From: Modestobacter sp. VKM Ac-2985
Lineage (GTDB): Bacteria > Actinomycetota > Actinomycetes > Mycobacteriales > Geodermatophilaceae
Assembly: GCF_026967925.1 (NCBI RefSeq)
Contig: NZ_JAPVBI010000001.1
Coordinates: forward strand, 1,019,513-1,083,512
Direction of reading: 5' to 3'
Length of the DNA stretch: 64,000 nt
The notes under the pieces are model-generated. The model was not told where the DNA came from. It ran no database searches and was given only the letters and a program-made list of their open reading frames with translations. The translations under genes and the position numbers were made by a program. This document shows, piece by piece, positions 26,622 through 35,240 of this stretch (positions within the stretch are counted from its first letter, which is position 1; each line of letters starts with the position of its first letter).

Positions 26622-26671
26622 GTCAGGACGGCGTCAAGGTCGCCACCCCCCGCCGTCAAGGACTCGTCAAG
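26622..26671 (+). promoter_or_regulatory. Candidate KdpE box array upstream of kdpF
   Basis: GTCAGG at 26622, GTCAAG at 26633, GTCAAG at 26655 and GTCAAG at 26666 all fall on one 11-bp grid, with only the 26644 slot empty. A CTAGCGT -10 element is at 26698-26704, so the last pair is centred roughly 45-50 bp upstream of the inferred start, the usual place for an OmpR-type activator. The kdpDE promoter has the same pair. Confidence 0.6.
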
Positions 26672-26698
26672 ACACCCCTCAGCACCGCTGAGCGCTCC

Positions 26699-26704
26699 TA
26701 GCGT
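26699..26704 (+). promoter_or_regulatory. TAGCGT -10 element of kdp operon
   Basis: TAGCGT lies 28 nt after the last GTCAAG box and about 63 nt before the first small ORF. The same hexamer serves other genes in the window. Confidence 0.4.
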
Positions 26705-26766
26705 CGCCGCCCGGACGTGGACGACGTCAGGTCGTCCACCCGGATGCGGATGAAGGTGCTCTCGAC

Positions 26767-26850
26767 GTGACCGACGTGGTCTACGTGCTCCTGACGCTGG
26801 TGGTCTTCGGGCTGCTCGCGCTGGCGGTGCGGGGGGTGGAACGGCTGTGA
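26767..26850 (+). CDS. 27-aa membrane peptide at head of kdp operon
   Basis: The GTG at 26767 opens [27 protein letters not shown], one hydrophobic helix followed by a basic-acidic tail. It overlaps the kdpF start by 4 bp (GTGA), so it is part of the operon. Similar peptides precede kdpF in other actinobacteria. It resembles KdpF in build and may be a second small regulatory subunit; that is inference. Confidence 0.65.
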   Translation: MTDVVYVLLTLVVFGLLALAVRGVERL

Positions 26851-26927
26851 CCTGGGTTGCGTTGGCCGTGGCCGCCGGGCTGGTGCTCTACCTGCTCGCG
26901 AGCCTGCTGTTCCCGGAGCGGTTCTGA
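26847..26927 (+). CDS. kdpF: KdpF, small subunit of the potassium ATPase
   Basis: A 26-aa peptide, [20 protein letters not shown] then LFPERF, with the single helix and LxxPERF ending typical of KdpF. KdpF stabilises the KdpABC complex in the membrane. It starts at a GTG overlapping the preceding peptide and its stop overlaps the kdpA ATG (TGATG). Confidence 0.85.
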   Translation: MTWVALAVAAGLVLYLLASLLFPERF

Positions 26928-28636
26928 TGAGCGCCACGGCAGCCGGCTGGCTGCAGGTGGCGCTGCTGGTGATCGCGCTCGTCGCCGTCCACAAGCCGCT
27001 GGGCGACTGGATGGCCCGGGTGTTCACCACCGACGCCACACCCCCTCTGGGGCAGAAATGGCCATTTCTGCCCCAGGGCTCGAGGCACTGGCGGGTCGAG
27101 CGGCTGGTCTACCGGGCCGTGGGGGTGGACGCCGACGCCGAGCAGCGGTGGCCGGTCTACCTGCGCAGCGTGCTGGCCTTCTCGCTGGTGTCGGTGCTCT
27201 TCCTCTACCTGCTCCAGCGCGTGCAGCAGTGGCTGCCGCTGGAGAACGACATGGCCGCGGTGGAGCCGGGCTCGGCCTGGAACACCGCGATCAGCTTCGT
27301 GACCAACACGAACTGGCAGGGCTACAGCGGCGAGTCGACGATGGGCCACCTGGTCCAGATGGCCGGGCTCGCGGTGCAGAACTTCGTCTCCGCCGCCGTC
27401 GGCATCGCGGTGGCGATCGCGCTGGTGCGCGGCTTCGCCCGCAGCGGCACCGACCGGCTGGGCAACTTCTGGGTCGACGTGACCCGGGCGATCACCCGGG
27501 TGCTGCTGCCGTTGGCCACGGTCGCCGCCGTCGTCCTGGTGCTCGGTGGCGTGGTGCAGAACCTGTCGTCGGGCACCGACGCGACGACGTTGGCCGGGGC
27601 GACCCAATTCCTGCCCGGCGGGCCGGTCGCCTCGCAGGAGGCGATCAAGGAGCTGGGCACCAACGGCGGTGGCTTCTACAACGCCAACTCCGCGCACCCC
27701 TTCGAGGGCCCGAGCGCCTGGATCTCGCTGTTCCAGGTGTTCCTGCTGCTGGTCATCCCGTTCTCGCTGCCGCGCACCTTCGGCCGGATGGTCGGTGACC
27801 GCAAGCAGGGCTACGCGATCGTCGGCGTGATGGCCGGCCTGGCCGCCGCGTCGCTGGCGCTGACCAGCTGGGCGCAGGCCCGGGCCGGGGGAGCGGCGCT
27901 GCAGCTCGCGGGGGCCGCGACCGAGGGCCAGGAGGTCCGCTTCGGCGGGCCGCTCTCGGCACTCTTCGGGACGGCGACGACGCTGACCTCGACCGGCGCG
28001 GTCAACTCGATGCACGACAGCTACACGCCCACCGGCGGCCTGCTGGTGATGGCGAACATGATGCTCGGCGAGGTCGCGCCCGGCGGGGTCGGCTCCGGGC
28101 TCTACGGGATGCTCGTGCTCGCCGTCGTCGCAGTCTTCGTCGCCGGGCTGATGGTCGGGCGCACCCCGGAGTACCTGGGCAAGAAGCTCGGCCGCCGGGA
28201 GATGACGCTGGCGTCGCTGTACGTGCTGGTCACCCCGGTGCTCGTGCTCACCGGGACGGCGGTCGCCGTCGCCACCGACAGCGGGCTCGGCTCGCTGCTG
28301 AACAGCGGGTCGCACGGGCTGAGCGAGGTGCTCTACGCCTTCACGTCGGCGTCGAACAACAACGGCTCGGCGTTCGCCGGGCTGAGCGCGAACACGCCCT
28401 TCTACAACACCGCGCTGGGCCTGTCGATGGCCTTCGGCCGCTTCCTGCCCATCGTGCTGGTGGTCGCGCTGGCCGGCCGGCTTGCCGCACAGGGCAGGGC
28501 GCCGGTGACCGCCGGGACGTTGCCCACCCACCAGCCGCTGTTCGTCGGCCTGCTGGGCGCCGTCGTCCTGGTCGTCGTCGGCCTCACGTACTTCCCGGCG
28601 CTCGCCCTTGGCCCCCTCGCCGAGGCCCTCGCATGA
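26927..28636 (+). CDS. kdpA: KdpA, potassium-binding subunit of the Kdp ATPase
   Basis: A 569-aa ten-helix membrane protein with four selectivity-filter repeats: [47 protein letters not shown] and [14 protein letters not shown]. It binds K+ and passes it to the pump. The loop after the first helix has an unusual insertion ([14 protein letters not shown]) made by a 30-bp perfect palindrome at 27047-27076; without it the sequence joins [17 protein letters not shown], as in relatives. The frame is kept, so the pump is probably functional. Confidence 0.96.
   Translation: MSATAAGWLQVALLVIALVAVHKPLGDWMARVFTTDATPPLGQKWPFLPQGSRHWRVERLVYRAVGVDADAEQRWPVYLRSVLAFSLVSVLFLYLLQRVQQWLPLENDMAAVEPGSAWNTAISFVTNTNWQGYSGESTMGHLVQMAGLAVQNFVSAAVGIAVAIALVRGFARSGTDRLGNFWVDVTRAITRVLLPLATVAAVVLVLGGVVQNLSSGTDATTLAGATQFLPGGPVASQEAIKELGTNGGGFYNANSAHPFEGPSAWISLFQVFLLLVIPFSLPRTFGRMVGDRKQGYAIVGVMAGLAAASLALTSWAQARAGGAALQLAGAATEGQEVRFGGPLSALFGTATTLTSTGAVNSMHDSYTPTGGLLVMANMMLGEVAPGGVGSGLYGMLVLAVVAVFVAGLMVGRTPEYLGKKLGRREMTLASLYVLVTPVLVLTGTAVAVATDSGLGSLLNSGSHGLSEVLYAFTSASNNNGSAFAGLSANTPFYNTALGLSMAFGRFLPIVLVVALAGRLAAQGRAPVTAGTLPTHQPLFVGLLGAVVLVVVGLTYFPALALGPLAEALA
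27047..27076. repeat. 30-bp perfect palindrome inserted within kdpA
   Basis: Two exact 15-bp arms (left arm CTGGGGCAGAAATGG) meet without spacer. Read in the kdpA frame it gives GQKWPFLPQ. The 24-bp centre is identical to the palindrome at 28649-28672. A half-like GCCATTTCTG occurs at 26593. It has the marks of a small mobile palindromic element that can insert in frame. Confidence 0.8.
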
Positions 28637-28648
28637 CCGCCACCCCTA

Positions 28649-28672
28649 GGGCAGAAATGGCCATTTCTGCCC
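28649..28672. repeat. Second copy of the kdp palindrome, in the kdpA-kdpB gap
   Basis: Two exact 12-bp arms (left arm GGGCAGAAATGG) lie 12 nt after the kdpA stop and 23 nt before the kdpB start; the core is identical to that in kdpA. It could form a hairpin in the mRNA between the two genes. Confidence 0.8.
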
Positions 28673-28694
28673 CCCTGACGACTGAAGGACTGTC

Positions 28695-30749
28695 ATGACA
28701 ACGGCGCTCGATCGTCGTCCCGTCTCCACCGCACCCACCGATCCACGTCCCCGCGCGGCGATCGAGTGGGGGCCGGCGCTGGCCGGCGCCGTCCGCAAGC
28801 TCGACCCGCGCGGGCTGGTCCGCCAGCCGGTGGTGTTCGTGGTGTGGGTCGGCTCGGTGTTCTCCACCGTGCTGGCGCTCACCGACCCGTCGGTGTTCGG
28901 CTGGCTGATCGCCGGCTGGCTGTGGCTGACCGTGCTGTTCGCCAATGCCGCCGAGGCCGTGGCCGAGGGGCGCGGCAAGGCGCAGGCCGACACCCTGCGC
29001 AAGGCCCGGCAGACCACCGTCGCCTACCTGCTCGACGGCACCGAGGTGCCCGCCGCCGACCTGCGGCCGGGCATGCGGGTGGTCGTCGTCGCCGGGCAGG
29101 TGATCCCGGGGGACGGCGACGTCGTCGAGGGGATCGCCAGCGTCGACGAGTCGGCGATCACCGGGGAGTCGGCGCCGGTGATCCGCGAGTCCGGCGGTGA
29201 CCGCTCGGCGGTGACCGGTGGGACGACGGTGCTGAGCGACCGGATCGTCGTGGAGATCACCAGCAAGCCGGGGGAGACGTTCGTCGACCGGATGATCGCC
29301 CTGGTCGAGGGCGCCTCCCGGCAGCGGACGCCGAACGAGATCGCGTTGAACATCCTGCTCAGCTCGCTGACCATCGTGTTCCTGGTCGTGGTCATCACAC
29401 TGCAGCCGCTGGCGATCTACTCCGGCGCGGAGCAGTCGTTGACCACGCTGATCGCGCTGGTGGTCTGCCTGATCCCGACCACGATCGGCGCGCTGCTGTC
29501 GGCGATCGGCATCGCCGGGATGGACCGGCTGGTGCAGCGCAACGTGCTGGCGATGAGCGGCCGCGCGGTCGAGGCCGCCGGCGACGTGAACACCCTGCTG
29601 CTGGACAAGACCGGCACGATCACCCTCGGCAACCGGCAGGCGTCGGAGTTCGTCGCCGTCGGCGGGTGTTCAGACGACGAGGTCGCCGACGCCGCGCAGC
29701 TCGCGTCGCTGGCCGACGAGACGCCGGAGGGGCGCAGCATCGTCGTCCTGGCGAAGGAGCGGTACGGCCTGCGCGGGCGGGACGACCTGCCGGGTGCGGA
29801 GTTCGTGCCGTTCACCGCGCAGACCCGCATGAGCGGGGTCGACCTGCCTGACGGCCGGCAGTTGCGCAAGGGCGCCGCGGGTGCGGTGCTGGCGTGGGTG
29901 CGGGCGCAGGACGGCCCGGTGCCGCCGGAGGTCGGGGACGTCGTCGACGGCATCTCCGCCGCCGGCGGGACGCCGCTGCTGTTGGCGTCCACCACGGCGG
30001 ACGGCGCCCGAGTGTTGGGCGTCATCCACCTGAAGGACGTCGTCAAGGCGGGGATGGCCGAGCGGTTCGCGGAGCTGCGCCGGATGGGCATCCGCACGGT
30101 GATGATCACCGGCGACAACGAGCGGACCGCCCGGGCGATCGCCGCGGAGGCCGGGATCGACGACGTGTTGGCCGAGGCGACGCCGGAGGACAAGCTGGCG
30201 CTGATCCAGCGCGAGCAGGCCGGCGGCCGGCTGGTGGCGATGACCGGCGACGGGACGAACGACGCCCCGGCGCTGGCGCAGGCCGACGTCGGGGTGGCGA
30301 TGAACACTGGGACGACCGCGGCCAAGGAGGCCGGCAACATGGTCGACCTGGACTCCGACCCGACGAAGCTGATCGAGATCGTGGAGATCGGCAAGCAGCT
30401 GCTGATCACGCGGGGGTCGCTGACCACGTTCTCCATCGCCAACGACCTGGCGAAGTACTTCGCGATCCTGCCGGCGATGTTCGCTTCTGCGTTCCCGGGG
30501 CTGGACGCGCTGAACGTGATGCGGCTGTCCTCGCCGGAGTCGGCGATCCTCTCCGCGGTCGTGTTCAACGCGCTGATCATCGTGGCGCTGGTGCCGCTGG
30601 CCCTGCGCGGCGTGAAGTACCGGCCGGCGTCCGCGTCGGCGATGTTGCGCCGCAACCTGCTGCTCTACGGCGTCGGTGGCGTGGTGCTCCCGTTCGTCGG
30701 GATCAAGCTCATCGACCTGCTCGTCTCTCTCATCCCCGGGATCGCGTGA
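28695..30749 (+). CDS. kdpB: KdpB, catalytic P-type ATPase subunit
   Basis: A 684-aa P-type ATPase. It has TGES ([10 protein letters not shown]), the phosphorylation site [16 protein letters not shown] (Asp near residue 305), the nucleotide-binding segment [19 protein letters not shown] and [20 protein letters not shown]. It hydrolyses ATP to drive K+ uptake through KdpA. Its stop overlaps the kdpC ATG by one base pair (TGATG). It is separated from kdpA by the palindromic element. Confidence 0.97.
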   Translation: MTTALDRRPVSTAPTDPRPRAAIEWGPALAGAVRKLDPRGLVRQPVVFVVWVGSVFSTVLALTDPSVFGWLIAGWLWLTVLFANAAEAVAEGRGKAQADTLRKARQTTVAYLLDGTEVPAADLRPGMRVVVVAGQVIPGDGDVVEGIASVDESAITGESAPVIRESGGDRSAVTGGTTVLSDRIVVEITSKPGETFVDRMIALVEGASRQRTPNEIALNILLSSLTIVFLVVVITLQPLAIYSGAEQSLTTLIALVVCLIPTTIGALLSAIGIAGMDRLVQRNVLAMSGRAVEAAGDVNTLLLDKTGTITLGNRQASEFVAVGGCSDDEVADAAQLASLADETPEGRSIVVLAKERYGLRGRDDLPGAEFVPFTAQTRMSGVDLPDGRQLRKGAAGAVLAWVRAQDGPVPPEVGDVVDGISAAGGTPLLLASTTADGARVLGVIHLKDVVKAGMAERFAELRRMGIRTVMITGDNERTARAIAAEAGIDDVLAEATPEDKLALIQREQAGGRLVAMTGDGTNDAPALAQADVGVAMNTGTTAAKEAGNMVDLDSDPTKLIEIVEIGKQLLITRGSLTTFSIANDLAKYFAILPAMFASAFPGLDALNVMRLSSPESAILSAVVFNALIIVALVPLALRGVKYRPASASAMLRRNLLLYGVGGVVLPFVGIKLIDLLVSLIPGIA

Positions 30750-31357
30750 TGTCCGCTCTGCGTTCGGGCCGCCAACTGGTGGCCGCTGTTCGTGCCCTGC
30801 TCGTGGCCACTGTGGTGCTCGGGCTGGCGTACCCGCTGCTGATGACGGGCGTCGCCCAGCTGATCGCGCCGGCTCGGGCCGATGGCTCACTGGCGTCGGT
30901 GGACGGTTCCGTCGTGGGGTCGTCGCTGATCGGCCAGTCGTTCACCGACGAGGACGGCGACCCGCTGTCGGAGTACTTCCAGTCGCGGCCGTCGGCCTTG
31001 GACTACGACGGAGCGGCGTCGGGTGGGTCGAACCTGGGGCCGAACTCGGACGAGCTGGTGGCCGCGGTGGGAGAGCGGCGGGCTGACGTGGCCGCCTTTA
31101 ACGGCGTCTCGGAGTCCGAAGTCCCGGCCGACGCGGTGACGGCGTCGGGGTCCGGGCTGGACCCGGACATCTCCCCGGAGTACGCGGCAATCCAGGTGTC
31201 TCGCGTCGCCGAGGCGCGCGGGGTGCCGGTGGACGACGTCCAGGCCCTGGTGGACGAGCACACCGACGGGCGAGACCTCGGCTTCATCGGGGCGCCGCAC
31301 GTGCGGGTGCTGGAGCTCAACCTGGCGCTCGACCAGCGCCTCGGCGCAAGCGGCTGA
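30749..31357 (+). CDS. kdpC: KdpC, accessory subunit of the potassium ATPase
   Basis: A 202-aa protein with one N-terminal helix (AAVRALLVATVVLGLAYPLLMTGVAQ) and an extracytoplasmic domain with the family signature SLIGQSFTDEDGDPLSEYFQSRPSALDYDGAASGGSNLGPNS, ending in VRVLELNLALDQRLG. It stabilises the complex and aids ATP binding. A strong terminator follows. Confidence 0.95.
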   Translation: MSALRSGRQLVAAVRALLVATVVLGLAYPLLMTGVAQLIAPARADGSLASVDGSVVGSSLIGQSFTDEDGDPLSEYFQSRPSALDYDGAASGGSNLGPNSDELVAAVGERRADVAAFNGVSESEVPADAVTASGSGLDPDISPEYAAIQVSRVAEARGVPVDDVQALVDEHTDGRDLGFIGAPHVRVLELNLALDQRLGASG

Positions 31358-31362
31358 CAGAT

Positions 31363-31401
31363 GTCCACCAGCACTGGACACGCCACACAGTGCTGGTGGA
31401 C
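31363..31401 (+). terminator. Terminator of kdp operon
   Basis: A perfect 14-bp stem (31363-31376 with 31388-31401) with an 11-nt loop starts 6 nt after the kdpC stop. Confidence 0.75.
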
Positions 31402-31473
31402 CCCCTCACCGAGACCTCCTCGGTGGGCATGTATCGTTCTCCACGGCTCGGACACACCAGACCGGGTCGGCAA

Positions 31474-31546
31474 GGGGCTGTGGCGCAGCTGGTAGCGCAC
31501 CACACTGGCAGTGTGGGGGTCAGGGGTTCGAGTCCCCTCAGCTCCA
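31474..31546 (+). tRNA. tRNA-Ala (anticodon GGC)
   Basis: A 73-nt cloverleaf. The acceptor arm GGGGCTG pairs with CAGCTCC and includes the G3-U70 identity pair; the D-arm is GCGC...GCGC; the anticodon arm CCACA-CTGGCAG-TGTGG has anticodon GGC; the T-arm is AGGGG-TTCGAGT-CCCCT. The discriminator is A and CCA is not encoded. It is the left edge of the island and the likely integration site of the element whose broken integrase follows. Confidence 0.95.
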
Positions 31547-31557
31547 CCCCGATCACC

Positions 31558-31584
31558 AGGCCGTTCCCCTTCGGGGAGCGGCCT
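31558..31584 (+). terminator. Terminator after tRNA-Ala
   Basis: A 12-bp stem (31558-31569 with 31573-31584, one G-U) closed by a C-TTC-G type loop lies 11 nt after the tRNA. Confidence 0.65.
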
Positions 31585-31589
31585 GAGTC

Positions 31590-32190
31590 GTCTCTGGTTG
31601 CAATTTGCCCACCCTCACCTGGCAGCAGCAGCAGGGCGCCCATGCGGTCGGCAGCCTCGCGCGCGAGCGCCGGCATGACGTGGCTGTAGATGTCCATCGT
31701 GGTGCGCATCTGGGTGTGGCCGAGCAGCTCCATGACCACCCGCGGGGTGGACGTGCTCGGCGAGCAACAGCGTCGCGGCGGTGTGCCGGCCGTCGTGCAG
31801 CCGAACGTGTCGGACACCGGCCGTCTGCAGGAGCCGGGTCCAGTCGTCGTAGTCGGTCTTCCTGTGGATCGGCCTGCCGTTGGGCTGGGCGAAGACCAGG
31901 TCCTCGTCGTGCCACTCGGAGCCGGCCAGCATCCGCTCGCCGAGCTGTGCGGCTTTATGCCGGTGCAGCTCGGCGACGAGAGGTAGCGGGAGCGCCACGG
32001 TGCGCTGGCTCTTGGGCTCCTCGTAGATCAGTCCGCCACCGCGGACGCGATGGATGCTCTGCCGGACCGAGAGCGTGTTGTTCAGCAGGTTGACGTCCTT
32101 CCACTTCAGCGCCGGGGCCTCGGAGTGCCGTAGCCCGAGGGCAAAAGCCATAGTCCAGCGGGCGGAATTGCGGACGGAAGTGCTGCACGG
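31590..32190 (-). pseudogene. Tyrosine recombinase/integrase, 5'-truncated and frameshifted
   Basis: The catalytic domain is recognisable in two frames. Frame one starts near 32190 (RNSARWTMAFALGLRHSE, first catalytic Arg) and reaches RHVRLHDGRHTAATLLLAEHVHP (HxxR). The frame then shifts near 31740-31750 and continues RVVMELLGHTQMRTTMDIYSHVMPAL (His and Tyr nucleophile). Every catalytic residue is still encoded, but the N-terminal DNA-binding half is missing at the IS3 junction and no own stop is found before the tRNA. The element can no longer move with this enzyme. Confidence 0.8.
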
Positions 32191-32211
32191 ATCGGTGACA
32201 GGTTCGATCAG

Positions 32212-32430
32212 GCGGCCTGAGCGGCCTGAGCGGCCTGAGCGTGGGTGCGATGGTCTCGTACTCGATGAGCGCGAGTCGATCGAGGGCGTTCTGGCGGCGC
32301 CGGCGGTGGTAAGTCAGTTCGATCGAGGTGACGATCGCGATCCGCAGCTCTTGTCGAGTGCGCCAGTGTCAGCGGTCGAGGACGCTTCTCTGCGACAGTG
32401 AAAAGGTGTTCTCATGACGGCGTTGTCCCC
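32212..32430 (-). pseudogene. IS3-family transposase (OrfB) C-terminal relic
   Basis: On the minus strand the sequence reads DNAVM, then in another frame NTFSLSQRSVLDR-stop-HWRTRQELRIAIVTSIELTYHRRRRQNALDRLALIEYETIAPTL, the C-terminal end of IS3-type OrfB (DDE domain and basic tail). It carries a frame change and an in-frame TGA. The end is padded by three copies of GCGGCCTGA (32212-32238). It abuts the truncated integrase, so insertion of this IS probably removed the integrase N-terminus. Confidence 0.7.
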
Positions 32431-33031
32431 GGCTGCGCCTACTCGGCCAGCTGGTGCCGGTCGAGGACGTGGACAAATCATCGGCTATGGAATTGCGGCC
32501 CTCGATCTGAATGCACGGCGCAGCCAGCCACATCGGCACCGTGAGCGTGGTGTCGGGAGACGGGTTGTCGAGGGCTGCGACCGCGAGCCGGGACTTGCGG
32601 AGCTCGCCGTCGGGACGCCTGAGGACCCCGACGATGAGCTTGTCGACAGCTTCGAGAATGCGGTCGGCTCGCCGACCTGGTTCGCCCAGCAAGGCTGAAG
32701 GGAGATGCGGCGACTCGTAGCAGTTTGACGCGATGCCTGACCGTGCTCCCGGGTGCCGGCGTCTGGTTCATGGGCCGATGCCACCTCCGGATCATGGCGC
32801 CCTTGGAGTCGCAGCGCTTAGACGGCGGTGTCGGCAAGGCGATGAAGCGCCGTGCGTTTGGCCTGGACGGCGCGTACCGGTACTGCCAAGCTGCTGTCCT
32901 CGCCTGCGGGGAACGGAGGAGGTCACGCTGTTGCGCCCGACAGCCAGAAGCGCTGACCGTAAGACGGTCCGGCGGCTCTGCATGACGGTTCTGCGGGCGC
33001 TAATCAACCAGTACGGAGCGGGGGCGATAGC
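32431..33031. other. 600-bp gap with no supportable gene
   Basis: Open frames here are short, overlapping and show no family pattern. The stretch looks like decayed sequence between the IS relic and the 718-aa gene. The promoter of the latter must lie in its right part; GGGGGCG at 33019-33025 may serve as its ribosome-binding site. Confidence 0.5.
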
Positions 33032-35188
33032 GTGACGGATCGGGCTCTGATCGTGCACGATGGCCGGCTGCCGGGAGGCGCGGGCGCCGTGGTTCTTGCA
33101 CGCTTGCTCGAGCGAGCGGACAGTCGCGTGGTGACCGTCCAGCACCTGGTGACCGGGCAGGATGCGCGTTACTTCTGGACAACAGAGATCGGCCGCCTGC
33201 TCGAAGAAGCGGACAAGCACACGAAGCTCATCCTGTTCGGCGTAACGTATTACGATCTTGAGGACCACCTGGCGAGCGAGGCGCTGGCGGAACTCGACAG
33301 GGCCTACGGCGAGCTGGAGATTTGGTCGCATCGCTGGCCGGACGGCTATTCGCGACCATCGCGGAACGTCAATATTCCGCCGCAGGACATCGTCTACGGG
33401 CCACTCGGATACGAGCTTACGCCGCCTGAGAAGCGCCTGCTTCGGCTGTCGCTGGTGGCCGCCCGCGCAGTGCCGACGGAGGGACGCGATGACGACGTCG
33501 CACTGGTCAGTGCCTTGACTCAGTGGCTTGAGGTGGATCCCACAAACTGGGACCGACTAGTGCGCGAGCCAGACCTCGCCGCGCTGCTTGCCGAAGCGCG
33601 GGCCGCCCACACGCGGGCTAGTCGGGTCGCCGACGCCACGGTGATCGAAGAGCACACCGACTTCATAGACTTGAATATTGCGGGTCGACACGTCAGCCAC
33701 GAGATTGCCATCATCGATGACGTTTTGGCCGATCGCCGGGCGGCCAAAAACACTGTCGTCGTCGCCTGGCTTGGGACCGATCGCGTCCTGCTGTGTCGCC
33801 GCGATCCGCAGCAAGAGTTGCCGTCGCTGCGCTGGCTCATCGACAACCGCCTCCAGGGTGCCGTTCCGGTGGCGCTGCGCGGCGAGGCGTATGGCCCCCA
33901 GGACTCCGTCTACTTTCGGCTGACTGACGTCGGGGTGAAGTCGGCGCTACGACCCGAGATGCGTGAGCTCGCAAAGCAGCTCGCCGCGGCCTCGACCGGT
34001 GGCCGATATCTGACCGCAGCGGTCGCCCGCGACGTTGCGGGCATTGCGAACCGGGTCTTCCGGTCGATTGACCTGACCGGCCAGTTCACCCGGAGTCATG
34101 ATCCGCAGATCGAGGTCGTGGCGGCCGACCTCTACGACTTGATCCACACCAGCAGTCGAACCGGCGAGCGGCGCCATACGCTGACCATGCCGATTCGGGT
34201 CTATGGGCCAGCGGCTATCGCCTTCCTCTACATGGACGGCGGCTACAACTCGGATAAAGCCGAGCGTCTGCTCGAGGGGGCCATGGTTGGTCTCAGTGGT
34301 CGGGGGGTGGCCTGGCTCGGGCTGCCGCCGCAGTCCGGACGCCTGCGCCTGGACATCCGGCCAATTCTACAAGCGGATGAAGATATCGCCGCAGTCCGGG
34401 AAGCGCTCCGTGCACCCCGGATAAAGTCGATCGCCTCGGAAGGGCTGGTGGCGACCGACTCCGTCATCGGCAAGGTGCTGTCGAATGTCCGGCTCGACCG
34501 TCTGGTGACCATTGCCGACTCGGAAACGATTGGGCCGTCCGTTGCCCATGCACTGACCCTCCTGGCGGCAGGCGCTGCCCTGCGCGAGGGAGCAGCTAAG
34601 GCTTCGATCTTGGACTTGTTCGCCGGTAGTGGCGTCGCGAACCGGCTGCTTTCGAACGCCGGCTTTGATGTCACCTCAGTCGACCTGTATGTGTCCGCCA
34701 GCTCTGTGGGTCTCGACTTTTCAAGTTCACCCAGTCTCTGGCTACGGGCCGACGCTCGAGCTGTGGTACATCAGAGCCACCCACTGATCGAGCAGCAGTT
34801 CGATGTGATTGGACTAGACCCGCCACATTCCGAACTGGTGGAGCTGTTGTTCGGAGCGGAGCAGGGCGAATCGCTCGTCCGTCTGTGTGCTCGCCGGTCT
34901 GATCTGCTGGTCTTGTACCAGGGACATAGCACCCAGCGTGGCCGGCTCGACTTGGTAATGAACGGGCTCGCCGAGGCCGGATGGTGTCACCGGTCGATTT
35001 TGCTTGTCGAGGAGGAATTGATTGTCGTTGCCACCACGGAGCGGACAAAGGCGGATGACTTCCAGCTGCTGGTCCAGCGCATCGTCGACGATGTGCAGGT
35101 GTGGTTCATTCGGCATCAGATGCCAGACGTGCACGCCGTTGAGCTTGCCATAGGTCACGACCCTGTTGGTAAGTTCGAGCTGGCGTGA
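33032..35188 (+). CDS. Island protein with C-terminal SAM-methyltransferase-like domain, unknown function
   Basis: A 718-aa soluble protein starting at GTG. The C-terminal third has a class I methyltransferase outline: motif I ILDLFAGSGVANRLLSNAGF (about residue 527), acidic VDLYVS, and motif IV-like GLDPPHS (about 594), akin to DPPY/DPPF of nucleic-acid methyltransferases. The N-terminus (ALIVHDGRLPGGAGAVVLARLL, then LILFGVTYYD and LEIWSHRW) resembles the order of strands in DHH phosphoesterases, but the metal-binding Asp/His motifs are not evident, so that link is weak. The middle is unassigned. A kinase-like gene follows after 52 bp. I cannot name the family. Confidence 0.7.
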   Translation: MTDRALIVHDGRLPGGAGAVVLARLLERADSRVVTVQHLVTGQDARYFWTTEIGRLLEEADKHTKLILFGVTYYDLEDHLASEALAELDRAYGELEIWSHRWPDGYSRPSRNVNIPPQDIVYGPLGYELTPPEKRLLRLSLVAARAVPTEGRDDDVALVSALTQWLEVDPTNWDRLVREPDLAALLAEARAAHTRASRVADATVIEEHTDFIDLNIAGRHVSHEIAIIDDVLADRRAAKNTVVVAWLGTDRVLLCRRDPQQELPSLRWLIDNRLQGAVPVALRGEAYGPQDSVYFRLTDVGVKSALRPEMRELAKQLAAASTGGRYLTAAVARDVAGIANRVFRSIDLTGQFTRSHDPQIEVVAADLYDLIHTSSRTGERRHTLTMPIRVYGPAAIAFLYMDGGYNSDKAERLLEGAMVGLSGRGVAWLGLPPQSGRLRLDIRPILQADEDIAAVREALRAPRIKSIASEGLVATDSVIGKVLSNVRLDRLVTIADSETIGPSVAHALTLLAAGAALREGAAKASILDLFAGSGVANRLLSNAGFDVTSVDLYVSASSVGLDFSSSPSLWLRADARAVVHQSHPLIEQQFDVIGLDPPHSELVELLFGAEQGESLVRLCARRSDLLVLYQGHSTQRGRLDLVMNGLAEAGWCHRSILLVEEELIVVATTERTKADDFQLLVQRIVDDVQVWFIRHQMPDVHAVELAIGHDPVGKFELA

Positions 35189-35240
35189 TCACCATATGTG
35201 ATGAGTCATTCGCAATCTCCGGGCTAGAAGGCGCGACCAG

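Noticed and set aside
31317..31817. Open frame running antisense through tRNA-Ala, with RGLEPLTPTLPVW in its translation
   Set aside because: That peptide is the antisense of the tRNA; the frame belongs to the broken integrase only from about 31600 upward.
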